DNA of 64,000 bases from Verrucomicrobiota bacterium (GTDB lineage Bacteria > Verrucomicrobiota > Verrucomicrobiia > Opitutales > Opitutaceae), in the NCBI GenBank assembly GCA_016222805.1, contig JACRQG010000025.1, positions 1 through 64,000 on the forward strand, given 5' to 3'. The position numbers and the translations under genes were made by a program. Shown here in pieces: positions 54,580-63,118 of this stretch; position 1 is the stretch's first letter; each line of letters begins with the position of its first letter. Below the pieces are notes generated by a model that was given only the letters and a program-made list of their open reading frames with translations, did not search any database and was not told the origin of the DNA.

Positions 54580-55739
54580 GCGGGAACCTCCTGCGGCTCG
54601 CCACTTCCCTCCGCCGCGACCGCCTGCAATTCCGCCTCGAACTTCCCGATGACCCGATCCCACGACTGCAGCTCGACTGCGGCTCGGGCCGCCGCCCGGA
54701 GTTGCGTCCGCAGCATGCCGTCCGTGGCGAGCATCACGGCAAACTCGATCAAATCCTCCGGAGCATCGCAGGGCGCCACCAGACCGCTGCGACCATGGGT
54801 GACGAACTGCCGCGCGGCGGCATAGTCGAATCCGACCACCGCCAGGCCACTGGCCAGCGCCTCGGTCAGAACATTGCCAAAGGTCTCGGTCAGGCTGGCA
54901 TGGACGTAAAGGTCGGCCGAGGCGTAGTGCCGGCCGATTTCCTCGCGGGAAAAGACCCCTTCGAAGATGCACTCGGGATGAGACCGGCTGAGCGCAGGCT
55001 TCAGGGGGCCTTCGCCCGCGAGCACAAAGCGGCAGCGCGGGTTGGCGGCGCGCATCGCGGCATAGGCCCGAAAGAGCAGCGGGTAGTTCTTCTCCGCCGC
55101 CATGCGTCCGACGTGAATCACCACGGGATCGTCCGGAGCCGCGCCCCACTGCTGCCGAAGGGCCGGGCAGCGCCGGGCCGGATGAAACTGCCAGGTGTCC
55201 ACCCCGCGCGAGAGGACGGCGAGATCCCGGAAACCCGTCGCCGCCAGTTCGGCGCACAGCTCCTCGGTGGGGGCGAACGTCCGCCGGGTCCGGTTGTGCA
55301 CCCGGCGCAGCCAGGCCAGGACCAGTCCGTGCAGGAGACCCGAACGATAATGGGAGGTGTAGGCGTGGAAATTGGTGTGAAAGCTCGAGGTCACCGGAAT
55401 CCCCAGCTGTCGGGCCGCGGTGATGGCGCTGGCGCCGAGCGGCCCCTCGGTGGCCACGTGCACGAGATCGGGTGGATCTCCGCGCCAACGGCGCCGGAGC
55501 CGGCCGACCGCCGGCAGGCCGAGCCGGAGCAGCGGATAGCCGGGAATGGGCAGGCCCGGCAGGGGACATTCGACGTATTCGGACGGCCGGGCCGCTCCGC
55601 GCAGCAGATCGTCGCGCCGGGGACGGTAGACCGTTACCTCGTGTCCACGCCGACCGAGTTCGCGGGCGATGACGCCGAAGGTCATGGCCACCCCGTTGAT
55701 TTCCGGAGGAAAGGTCTCGGTGACGAGGGCGAGTTTCAC
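54576..55739 (-). CDS. GT4 glycosyltransferase, first gene of the lipid-remodelling operon
   Basis: A 387-residue GT-B glycosyltransferase. It has the N-terminal LVTETFPPEINGVAM and the family-4 EX7E motif within ETFGNVLTEALASG. It resembles the lipid-glycosylating GT4 enzymes (Agt/SqdX/mannosyl-lipid type). It starts with GTG at 55739, preceded by a CU-rich tract. A PHO-box-like site lies 92 bp upstream. With the GT28 protein it could make a mono- or diglycosyl lipid (inference). Confidence 0.88.
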   Translation of the reverse strand: MKLALVTETFPPEINGVAMTFGVIARELGRRGHEVTVYRPRRDDLLRGAARPSEYVECPLPGLPIPGYPLLRLGLPAVGRLRRRWRGDPPDLVHVATEGPLGASAITAARQLGIPVTSSFHTNFHAYTSHYRSGLLHGLVLAWLRRVHNRTRRTFAPTEELCAELAATGFRDLAVLSRGVDTWQFHPARRCPALRQQWGAAPDDPVVIHVGRMAAEKNYPLLFRAYAAMRAANPRCRFVLAGEGPLKPALSRSHPECIFEGVFSREEIGRHYASADLYVHASLTETFGNVLTEALASGLAVVGFDYAAARQFVTHGRSGLVAPCDAPEDLIEFAVMLATDGMLRTQLRAAARAAVELQSWDRVIGKFEAELQAVAAEGSGEPQEVPA

Positions 55740-55831
55740 GCGGGAGGAAGCGACAGGACGGGATGAGCCGTTCTCTGTATCCGCCTCTTTATGACGCCTC
55801 GATATGGCGGACCCGTGGCGCCGCGGTTACT

Positions 55832-55849
55832 ATTACGTCACAATGACAG
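55832..55849 (-). promoter_or_regulatory. PHO-box-like site upstream of the lipid-remodelling operon
   Basis: On the minus strand a perfect consensus heptamer CTGTCAT (55843-55849) is followed after 4 bp by the weaker ACGTAAT (55832-55838), the 18-bp PHO-box layout. A further CCGTAAC lies just upstream at 55852-55858, but off the 11-bp period. It points toward the GT4 gene and could also affect the divergent hydrolase/GH3 pair. Confidence 0.6.
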
Positions 55850-55939
55850 GTGTTACGGCCGCATGGCGGCGACGTGATATTCGGGTGGCGACGGCCGTTT
55901 CGCTTTGCCGGGCGGACGGCGGGCCGCGCTCCTCGGTTC

Positions 55940-57049
55940 ATGCCCGGATTCACCCTCGCTCCTGCCCTGCATCTCTATGCCGCGTTTCAACGCGTCTCCG
56001 CCCTCCGGCCGCTGCAGCGCCTGGTGCGCACGAGCGAGGAAAAGCGCCGGCCCCGCCGGATCGAAGCCCATGCCGGGGGCGGCGAGGCGCAGGATCGGCT
56101 GCTCGGCGCCGGGGGAGCGGGCCTGCATCAGCGGGCCCGGATCATGAGGGAAGACGGCTGCGGACTTGTCCCGACGATTGTACTCGGGGGATTTGTCCCG
56201 GACGCCACGGAGCAGGTGTTCCTCCTGCGCCGAATGCTGCGCCGATCAGGCGACATCTACTACGTCAACTACTCCCGCACCGGATTTTCGCTGGATCTGG
56301 TCCTGGCTCAACTGGCCGATCTCGTTGCCGAGCTCGCCGCCCGCGGGCAGCCGCCGGTCCTCCTCGGGGTGAGTTTCGGAGCGGGACTGGTGCTGGAGTT
56401 TCTTCGGCGGCAGCGGCTCGCCGGAGCCGCTGCCCCGCTTTCCGGCGTCATTCTGGTGAGCCCGGCCGGCTGCGTGGCCGATGTGATGGCAGCGGGGCGG
56501 GCCAAGCCCGACACCCTGCTCGGCCGCGCCGTCCAACCCTACCTCGGCGCGGAGCCACCGGCGGCCTCCGCAATCGAGCGGTCGCGCACGATTTTCGCCC
56601 GGATGTTCGAAGCCGGCGCCCAGAACAAGGCGGCGTTGAAGGTGCTCATGTCGCCGACGGAATTGGAGCAACTGCGGAGCGCGGTGCTCGCGGCGATTCG
56701 GGAGGTCAGCCCGACCGGTGCCTGGGAAAGGGTCGCGGCGTTTCGAGCCATGCCGGAGCCGACTGCCTACTTCTCCCCTGCCATCCTGCCCCTGACGGAA
56801 GCCCCCGCTCTGGTCCTGTTCGCCGAGCAGGAAGACGGCGTGCTGGTGGCCGGGGCGCCGACTCGATTCGCGCTCGAAACCGGCCTTCGCGCCTATTTCC
56901 CGACGGGACGTCTCGGCCGGGTCTCCGCCTTGCCCGGACAGCCTCCCGTCCAACACGCTTCGCTGATTTTCCACGTGTTCGAGTTTTTGCCGCCGCTCCA
57001 GACCTTTTTTGGTCGGTTGCGGGCAGCCCGGTTGCGTCGCGCCGCGTGA
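55940..57049 (+). CDS. alpha/beta-hydrolase fold protein
   Basis: A 369-residue protein with an alpha/beta-hydrolase core. TIVLGGFVPDATEQ looks like the oxyanion strand, and LLGVSFGAGLVLEF is the nucleophile elbow with Ser in GVSFG. Near the C-terminus, FAEQEDGVL and QHASLIFHV are candidate regions for the acid and His. The first ~90 residues are basic and lack homology that I recognise. The substrate is unknown. The stop overlaps the start of the GH3 gene (GTGA), so the two products probably work on the same substrate or pathway. Confidence 0.75.
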   Translation: MPGFTLAPALHLYAAFQRVSALRPLQRLVRTSEEKRRPRRIEAHAGGGEAQDRLLGAGGAGLHQRARIMREDGCGLVPTIVLGGFVPDATEQVFLLRRMLRRSGDIYYVNYSRTGFSLDLVLAQLADLVAELAARGQPPVLLGVSFGAGLVLEFLRRQRLAGAAAPLSGVILVSPAGCVADVMAAGRAKPDTLLGRAVQPYLGAEPPAASAIERSRTIFARMFEAGAQNKAALKVLMSPTELEQLRSAVLAAIREVSPTGAWERVAAFRAMPEPTAYFSPAILPLTEAPALVLFAEQEDGVLVAGAPTRFALETGLRAYFPTGRLGRVSALPGQPPVQHASLIFHVFEFLPPLQTFFGRLRAARLRRAA

Positions 57050-58671
57050 AGCCCTGCCACCGAACGCCCGGGCTCCGGCGGGGCCTGGCCCTGGTCGGCG
57101 GACAGTGGCTGGCCGCCCACGCGCGCCGGGTCCTCGGCGAGCCGTCGGCCGCGGTGCGCGAGCAGGAGAGCACACGCGCCAGCCTGGTCTCCCGACTGGC
57201 CGGCACCGCCTACGGCCGGTTCCATGGGCTGGAACAGGGCCTCTCCGCCGGCGCCTTCCGCACCCGGATGCCCGTGACCGACTACGAAACGCTCGAGCCG
57301 TGGATCGAACGGATGAAAGCCGGGGAGGCCGGCGTGCTTTGGCCCGGTGTCTGCCGGCATTTCGCCGTGTCCTCGGGCACCACGGCCGGCCGGACCAAGT
57401 ACCTGCCGGTCACCAGCGCGATGCTCGATCATTTTCGACACACCGGCCTGATCTCCCTCGGCCTCTACGCCAACCGCGCCGGCCACGCGCGCGTCTTTCA
57501 GGGACGGCACCTCTTCCTGGGCGGCTCGACTACCCTCGTCCGCCTGCCGACACCGGCAGGACCCGGCGCGTGGTGTGGCGATCTCAGCGGTATCACCGCA
57601 CTCAATCTGCCCGCCTGGGTGGAGCATCTGCTCTACGAACCGGGGAAGGAGATTGCCCAGCTCGCCGAGTGGCCGGCGAAACTGGAGGCGATCGTAGACC
57701 GAACTGTCTCTCGCGACATCACCCTCGTGGCTGGGATTCCGAGCTGGCTGCTGGTCCTCGCCGAAGTGCTGCGTCGCCGGACCGGCGGCGCTCCGGCGCC
57801 GGTTTGCTGGCCCAACCTGGAGTGCCTCATACATGGCGGTGTGCCGGTAGGGCCGTTCGCGGCCGAACTTTGGGAGGCCTACGGACCGCAGGTCCGATTC
57901 CACGAGGTCTTTCCCGCGTCGGAGGCTTTCATTGCGGCTCAGGAGGCGGAGCCGGAGGCCGGCCTTCGGCTGCTGACCGGCGCCGGCGTGTACTACGAGT
58001 TCCTGCCTCTCCGAGCGTTTGCTCCCGGTCGGCTCGCAGAACTCGGGGGCCAGGCGCTTCCGCTGGACGCCGTCCAGCCAGGCGTTGACTACGTCCTGCT
58101 GCTCACCACCCCCGCCGGACTCTGTCGCTACGTGATCGGCGATGTGGTGCGGTTCATTTCCACGCGCCCCCCACGCCTCCTCTACGTCGGCCGGACCCGA
58201 CTCCAACTGAGCGCCTTTGGCGAACATGTGATTGAAAAGGAACTGACCGACACGTTGAGCGAAGTCGGCGCGCGGCACCGCCTGGCGGTCGCGAACTTCC
58301 ATGTCGCGCCCCTCTTTGTGGACGCCGCCGCGGGGGCGAACCGTGGACGGCATGAATGGTGGCTTGAGTTCAGGCCTGCCTCCTCACCCGGAACCGAGGC
58401 CGATCTGGCGGGCGAACTCGATCGGGCACTCCAGCAGCGCAACGACGATTACGAGGCCAAACGCCGGGGCGGCGGTCTGGACGCACCACGCGTACGCGTG
58501 GTGCCACCGGGTACATTCGAGGGCTGGCTTCGCCAACACGGCAAGTGGGGCGGACAGCACAAGATGCCCCGCTGCCGCAGCGATCGCGCGATCGCTGATG
58601 AACTCGCCGCGCTCGTCGCGCCGTTGTGTGACGGACCGGTGAATTCGCGGGACGAAGCCACGATGGGTTGA
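57046..58671 (+). CDS. GH3-family acyl-adenylating / amido-synthetase-like enzyme
   Basis: A 541-residue protein with the GH3 family pattern: SSGTTAGRTKYLP (ATP-binding), PNLECLIHGGVPVGPF, EVFPASEAFIAAQE, YYEFLPLRAF, CRYVIGDVVRF and, near the end, HGKWGGQHKMPR. GH3 enzymes adenylate a carboxylic acid and usually transfer it to an amine such as an amino acid. In bacteria the products are largely unknown. The GTG start overlaps the hydrolase stop by 4 bp. A strong terminator follows at 58737-58775. Confidence 0.9.
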   Translation: MKPCHRTPGLRRGLALVGGQWLAAHARRVLGEPSAAVREQESTRASLVSRLAGTAYGRFHGLEQGLSAGAFRTRMPVTDYETLEPWIERMKAGEAGVLWPGVCRHFAVSSGTTAGRTKYLPVTSAMLDHFRHTGLISLGLYANRAGHARVFQGRHLFLGGSTTLVRLPTPAGPGAWCGDLSGITALNLPAWVEHLLYEPGKEIAQLAEWPAKLEAIVDRTVSRDITLVAGIPSWLLVLAEVLRRRTGGAPAPVCWPNLECLIHGGVPVGPFAAELWEAYGPQVRFHEVFPASEAFIAAQEAEPEAGLRLLTGAGVYYEFLPLRAFAPGRLAELGGQALPLDAVQPGVDYVLLLTTPAGLCRYVIGDVVRFISTRPPRLLYVGRTRLQLSAFGEHVIEKELTDTLSEVGARHRLAVANFHVAPLFVDAAAGANRGRHEWWLEFRPASSPGTEADLAGELDRALQQRNDDYEAKRRGGGLDAPRVRVVPPGTFEGWLRQHGKWGGQHKMPRCRSDRAIADELAALVAPLCDGPVNSRDEATMG

Positions 58672-58729
58672 ACGTCCGCTCCCTTTCCTGCGTCTTCCCC
58701 GCGGTTGTGTCTGAATTGGTTGTTGCGAG

Positions 58730-59122
58730 TCAGGAAGAGGGCCGCCCGAGGGGTTGGGCTGCCCTCGTTTTTTTTCGGGGCCGCGGGCGATTGCCACGCC
58801 CCAGCAGAACAATCACGGGCTCGTGTTTCCCTGCCTCGACGGGATCGAAGATCGCGTACGCCGCAATGATGATTTCGTCACCGGGCTGGACCAACCGGGC
58901 GGCGGCTCCGTTCAGGACCACCTCTCCCGGCAACTCCCCGCCAATGACGTAGGTCGCGAACCGCTGGCCGTTGTTGACGTTGTAGATCTCGACACGCTCG
59001 TGGAGCAGAAGCCCGGCGGCGGCGCGCAGGTCCGGGCCAAGCGCGATCGAGCCTTCGTAGTCGAGATCGGCGCCGGTGACCGTGGCGCGGTGGATCTTGG
59101 ACTTGAGGAGGGTGAGACGCAC
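58730..59122 (-). CDS. panD: aspartate 1-decarboxylase
   Basis: Makes beta-alanine for pantothenate. The 130-residue pro-enzyme has Lys9, His11, Tyr22 and the Gly24-Ser25 self-cleavage site in DYEGSIALG, which yields the pyruvoyl cofactor. The NGQRFATYVIGG and NGAAARLVQPGDEII segments are also typical. The basic C-terminal tail (RPRPRKKTRAAQPL) is extra and is encoded by the region that also forms the terminator of the opposing GH3 gene. It is the last gene of the CoA operon, 6 bp after coaX. Confidence 0.95.
   Translation of the reverse strand: MRLTLLKSKIHRATVTGADLDYEGSIALGPDLRAAAGLLLHERVEIYNVNNGQRFATYVIGGELPGEVVLNGAAARLVQPGDEIIIAAYAIFDPVEAGKHEPVIVLLGRGNRPRPRKKTRAAQPLGRPSS
58737..58775 (+). 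terminator. intrinsic terminator of the hydrolase-GH3 operon
   Basis: GAGGGC (58737-58742) pairs with GCCCTC (58761-58766). Inside it, after a mismatch, GCCC pairs with GGGC around an 8-bp loop. Eight T residues follow from 58768. It lies 65 bp after the GH3 stop. It is embedded in the 3' coding part of the opposing panD gene. Confidence 0.8.
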
Positions 59123-59128
59123 CGCGGA

Positions 59129-59914
59129 TCACTTCCCTTCCCCGGCCGGATTGAGGCGCTCGGCCTGCCGCAGCCCGAGCAACACCAACTCCGGTACGAT
59201 TTCGTCGAACACCTCCTCCTGCTCGAACATCCGCGCGAAACCGCCGGTACCGACGACCACCGGATGCACGCCAGGAAACGCCTCGCGGGTGAGTCCGGCG
59301 GTCAACTGCCGGATGGCGCCGACATGGCCGTAAAACAGCCCCGCTTGGATGCTCTCGACCGTGCTGCGGCCCAGCACATGGGCGGGTTCGCTGATCTCCA
59401 CCGCCGGGAGCCGTGCTGTACGACTAGCGAGCATTTCCGCGGAGATGCCCAGCCCTGGCAGGATGGCGCCACCGAGGTAATCCCCCGCCGCGGTCACAAC
59501 GTCAAAGGTGGTTGCGGTACCGCAGTCGACCACGACGGCGTTGCGGCCGGGGTGGCGCTGGTTGGCGGCGATCGCATTGGCGATTCGGTCGGCTCCGACC
59601 TCGTGGGGATTCCGGTACTTCACCCGCAACCCGGTCTTTGCCCCCGCCTGCAGCACGAACGGCTCGCACTCGAAGTACTTCAGGCACGCGCTACGGAGGG
59701 AGTACGCCGCTGGCGGCACCACTGAGCAGATGGCGATACGCTGGACGGCGGCCGGCTCCTGCCGGTTCTCCCGCAGCACCGCGCGGAGGAAGAGTCCCAG
59801 TTCATCCGAGGAGCCAAGCGGATGAGTCGACTTCCGGAATTGGAAGCACAACCGGTCGTCGTCGAAGAGACCACCGTGGATCTGGGTATTGCCGACATCG
59901 AGACAGAGGAGCAT
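59129..59914 (-). CDS. coaX: type III pantothenate kinase
   Basis: Phosphorylates pantothenate, the first step from pantothenate to CoA. The protein is 261 residues with [15 protein letters not shown] at the N-terminus, [12 protein letters not shown] and [14 protein letters not shown], typical of CoaX. ATG 59914 is chosen. A TTG at 59932 overlapping the coaBC stop (TTGA) is an alternative that would give translational coupling. A CU-rich tract precedes the ATG. Confidence 0.95.
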   Translation of the reverse strand: MLLCLDVGNTQIHGGLFDDDRLCFQFRKSTHPLGSSDELGLFLRAVLRENRQEPAAVQRIAICSVVPPAAYSLRSACLKYFECEPFVLQAGAKTGLRVKYRNPHEVGADRIANAIAANQRHPGRNAVVVDCGTATTFDVVTAAGDYLGGAILPGLGISAEMLASRTARLPAVEISEPAHVLGRSTVESIQAGLFYGHVGAIRQLTAGLTREAFPGVHPVVVGTGGFARMFEQEEVFDEIVPELVLLGLRQAERLNPAGEGK

Positions 59915-59928
59915 GGGAGGAAACCGGT

Positions 59929-61149
59929 TCAAGTGGGGGCATCTGCGAGGAGCCGCTCGAGCGTCTCCGCCAGCGTGCGGCGGTCGGGACAGTGGCGGGC
60001 GAGTGTTCCGTCCGGACCGAAGATATCCGCGGGAAAGGCCCCATCCGCGCCGCGGCTCGCGAGGTCGTTGTGCACCACCCAGTCGGGCCGGGCCCGGCGG
60101 AGCAGTGCGCCAACCGCCTCCGCCCGTGCCGCCGGAGAGGCGCCGTTGGTGAGCTTGAAGGCCACCACGCGCAGGTGCGGATTGAGGCTGAGGGTTCGCA
60201 GCCGATCGACCAGCTTCGGATGCGGCCGCAAATGCAGACGGAGCGGAAGCTGCGAATCTAATTTTGCCCCCGCCGGAAGCTGGACGACTCCCCCCGACTC
60301 GATCGCCTCGACCCCGAAGTCACTCACGGCGGCGGCGTGGACCACCGCATCGAAGGGTGTGCCCCCCAGCCAGCGGCGCAGGGCGGCGTCCAGATCGGCG
60401 AAGGACCCGAACTCCTCCGTCGGACCGGGCGCCGCCGGTTGCACCGCCCGGCGGCCGTGCAACCACACCGCCTCGTGTCCCATCCGGCGCAGATGATCGA
60501 CGAGGCCGGCGCCGGTGGCGCCCGTGCTGGTGTTGGTCAACACCCGCAGGCCGTCGATTGGCTCCGCCGTGCCTCCCCCGGTCACCAGTACGCGCAGCCG
60601 CCGAACCGGCCGATGCAGCGCCGCCTCCACGGCGGCCACGATTTCGGCTGGCTCGGCGAGCCGACCTTCCCCCGTCTCCCCACAGGCGGTACGACCGGAG
60701 CCGACCGGGAGGATCCCAACGCCCCACTCCCGCAGCCGCGCGACCGCCGAGATGGTCGCGGGATGGGCCCACATCGCCGGATTCATCGCCGGCGCCATCA
60801 GCCAGGGCTTTTCCCGATCGTGGGCAAGAAAGAGCGCCCCGGGAAAATCGTCGGCCAATCCGGCCGCCAGGCGGTTAAGGGTGTGCGCGGTCGCCGGACA
60901 GACGAGCACGAGATCCGCCCGGCGCGTGAGCGTGATGTGCTCGAGCGCCGCACCGGGAGCGAAGAGGTCGGTGAGCACCGGCAGGCCGGTGAGACCTTCG
61001 AATGTCGCCGGGCCGACAAAACGCAGCGCCGCCTCGGTGGCCACCACCCGCACGCGGTGGCCGCCCTGCACCAGTCGGGAGATCACCTCGCAGGCCTTGG
61101 CCGCCGCGATCGAGCCCGTGACGACCACGATCAGGTCAGCGCCGGACAT
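59929..61149 (-). CDS. coaBC: bifunctional phosphopantothenoylcysteine decarboxylase / synthetase
   Basis: A 406-residue fusion. The CoaC part (1-180) has [14 protein letters not shown], the active-site His in EHITLT, and APAMNPAMW. The CoaB part has [20 protein letters not shown] with the dinucleotide-type strand, and [10 protein letters not shown]. It joins cysteine to 4'-phosphopantothenate and decarboxylates the product. Its start overlaps the panC end by 14 bp. Confidence 0.95.
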   Translation of the reverse strand: MSGADLIVVVTGSIAAAKACEVISRLVQGGHRVRVVATEAALRFVGPATFEGLTGLPVLTDLFAPGAALEHITLTRRADLVLVCPATAHTLNRLAAGLADDFPGALFLAHDREKPWLMAPAMNPAMWAHPATISAVARLREWGVGILPVGSGRTACGETGEGRLAEPAEIVAAVEAALHRPVRRLRVLVTGGGTAEPIDGLRVLTNTSTGATGAGLVDHLRRMGHEAVWLHGRRAVQPAAPGPTEEFGSFADLDAALRRWLGGTPFDAVVHAAAVSDFGVEAIESGGVVQLPAGAKLDSQLPLRLHLRPHPKLVDRLRTLSLNPHLRVVAFKLTNGASPAARAEAVGALLRRARPDWVVHNDLASRGADGAFPADIFGPDGTLARHCPDRRTLAETLERLLADAPT

Positions 61150-61891
61150 GGTCGATCAGCCTTACTTTTTCGAGACGCACCGCGGCCAGCCGCGCGCCGT
61201 CGCTGTCCACCACGTAATCCACCGAGAAGCCCGCGGCTTCCAGGGCCCGGCGGGCGTCGCCGGCGTCGGGAGTCTCCCGCAGAATCCGGGGAAACTCGGC
61301 GGCCTGGGCGCGCCCGGCCGGAGACAGGCGCCGGTTGCGCGAGCTCATCGCCAATCCGTCCGCCTCCCGCACCGTGCGACACGCCACGATTTCCACCGGC
61401 AGGAAGAAGGCCCGCACCATCCCCCGCACGAGTTGGAGCTGCTGCCAGTCCTTCTCCCCGAAGTAAGCGCGCCGTGGCTGCACCAGATTCAGGAGTTTCA
61501 GCACCACGGTGAGGACGCCATCGAAATGCCCCGGCCGATGCGCGCCCTCCAATTCACGGCTATCCTTGGTTTCGGTGACCCGATAACGGTACTCATCCGG
61601 ATAAAGCTGTCCCGCGGTCGGCACCAGCACGTGGTCGGCCACTCCACGCACCAGCCGCAAGTCCGCTTCCAGCGTCCGCGGGTATTTTTCGAGGTCCGCC
61701 GGATCGTCGAACTGGGTCGGGTTGACGAATAGGCTCAGCACCACGACCGCATTCTCCTCCCGGGCCCGCTCCAGGAGGGCGCGGTGGCCTTCGTGCAGGG
61801 CCCCCATCGTGGGGACAAAACCAATCGTCGCTCCCGACGGCAGGGAGCGGCGGGCGGCCTGCCATGAATCAACCTCGTGCCAGACTTTCAT
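61136..61891 (-). CDS. panC: pantothenate synthetase
   Basis: Condenses pantoate with beta-alanine using ATP. The 251 residues are slightly shorter than E. coli PanC (283). Motifs are FVPTMGALHEGH, FVNPTQFDDPADLEKYPRT, FGEKDWQQL and the KMSKS-like READGLAMSSRN. The ATG at 61891 overlaps the panB stop by 4 bp. The shortening lies in the C-terminal domain. Confidence 0.96.
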   Translation of the reverse strand: MKVWHEVDSWQAARRSLPSGATIGFVPTMGALHEGHRALLERAREENAVVVLSLFVNPTQFDDPADLEKYPRTLEADLRLVRGVADHVLVPTAGQLYPDEYRYRVTETKDSRELEGAHRPGHFDGVLTVVLKLLNLVQPRRAYFGEKDWQQLQLVRGMVRAFFLPVEIVACRTVREADGLAMSSRNRRLSPAGRAQAAEFPRILRETPDAGDARRALEAAGFSVDYVVDSDGARLAAVRLEKVRLIDHVRR

Positions 61892-62679
61892 GCCAGCACC
61901 TCCCCAGCGGCCGGAAAGGCGCCGCCGCGAACATCGCGCACAAAGGCCCGCACCGCCTCCAGGGCAGCCGCCCGCCCCTCGTGGTAACGCCGCGCAAAGC
62001 GGGGGCGGAAGTCGGCATCGAGTCCAAGCAGATCCGAAACGACCAACACCTGGCCGGAAGTTCCGGCGCCGGCCCCGATTCCGATGGTCGGAATCGTCAG
62101 CGCCGCTGTCACGTCCGCCGCCAAGGTGGCAGGGACGCACTCCAACACCACCGCGAAGGCCCCGATTCCCTCCAGACGGCGGGCATCCGTCCGGATCCGC
62201 TCCGCCGCCGGTTCGGTCCGTCCCTGCACCTGGTATCCCCCAATTTGGTGCACCGCTTGGGGCGTTAGGCCAAGATGCCCCATCACCGGGATGCCGCTCT
62301 CGATGAGATGCGCCAATACCTCCGCGTGACCCGCGAGGCCCTCGGCCTTCACCGCATTCGCCCCCGCGCACATCAAGGCGCCAGCGGCCTCAACCGCCAC
62401 TTGCCGCCCCCGGCGCACAGCCAGAAACGGCAGATCCGCGACGACCAGGCTCCGGGGCGCACCCCGCCGGACCGCCGCGGTATGCAGCGCCATCATCTCG
62501 AGCGTCGCGTGCACGGTCGAGGGCAGGCCGTGCACGACCATGGCGACGCTGTCACCGACGAGGATGGCATCCACGTCAGCCGCCTCGAGAATGCGCGCCG
62601 TCAGGACGTCGTACGCCGTCACCATGGCCAGGCGGCGTCCCTCCCGTCGCGCCCGGGCCAGATCGTGAACGTTATTCAT
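61888..62679 (-). CDS. panB: 3-methyl-2-oxobutanoate hydroxymethyltransferase
   Basis: First committed enzyme of pantoate synthesis. The protein is 263 residues with VTAYDVLTARILE, AILVGDSVAMVVHG, VMGHLGLTPQAV, the catalytic Glu in VLECVP and IGIGAG. The ATG at 62679 is used. It is the first gene of the five-gene CoA operon, and the 439-bp region upstream contains a 7-bp hairpin (62724-62740) and the second MITE copy. Confidence 0.96.
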   Translation of the reverse strand: MNNVHDLARARREGRRLAMVTAYDVLTARILEAADVDAILVGDSVAMVVHGLPSTVHATLEMMALHTAAVRRGAPRSLVVADLPFLAVRRGRQVAVEAAGALMCAGANAVKAEGLAGHAEVLAHLIESGIPVMGHLGLTPQAVHQIGGYQVQGRTEPAAERIRTDARRLEGIGAFAVVLECVPATLAADVTAALTIPTIGIGAGAGTSGQVLVVSDLLGLDADFRPRFARRYHEGRAAALEAVRAFVRDVRGGAFPAAGEVLA

Positions 62680-63118
62680 GCCGCCCCCCGGCATCCGACA
62701 GGCCAGGCGAGCGGACGGCGGGACCGCCCGAAACGGGCGGGTGGGAGCGGCGAAGTGCGTGTCGCATGGCGATCAGGCCTTGGATAATCCAGACAAAGGT
62801 TGAGACGGACTAGAGCTGTCCGGTCGCGCACGAGTTCGCGCCAGACGCGAACGAGGGAGCCGGGGAGACAGGGGACTTTCAATCGAAAACCGCCGGAGCT
62901 TCGCGTCCCGGGCGCGTCTGCCGGTTGGCGGTCATTAGGCTGGTGTAGCCGGGGGCAGTGACCCCGGCGGCCGGCCACACCGCGGCCAGCTACAACCGCC
63001 ATCCGACAGATGCGCCCTCGCGTCCCATGATTCGATGCCTTCAAGTCCGCTCCAGGTCCGCCGGCGACGGCAACGAGAGACCGCCGACCGGCGTCTCCGG
63101 CGCCGGTTGCCATCTCGG
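62680..63118. other. 439-bp intergenic region between panB and the TonB-dependent receptor
   Basis: No credible gene is seen. It contains a perfect 7-bp hairpin (CCGCCCG, loop AAA, CGGGCGG at 62724-62740) 45 bp before panB, and the intact 108-bp element at 62910-63017. The panB promoter must lie here, but no clear -35/-10 pair can be called. Confidence 0.6.
62910..63017. mobile_element. 108-bp MITE-like element, copy 2, with 9-bp target duplication
   Basis: It has the same length as the copy at 15506-15613, with about 8 differences. Near-perfect 23-bp terminal inverted repeats lie at 62910-62932 and 62995-63017. It is flanked by the 9-bp direct repeat TCGCGTCCC (62901-62909 and 63018-63026). 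The duplication differs from that of copy 1, which shows two independent insertions. No coding capacity is present. Confidence 0.85.
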
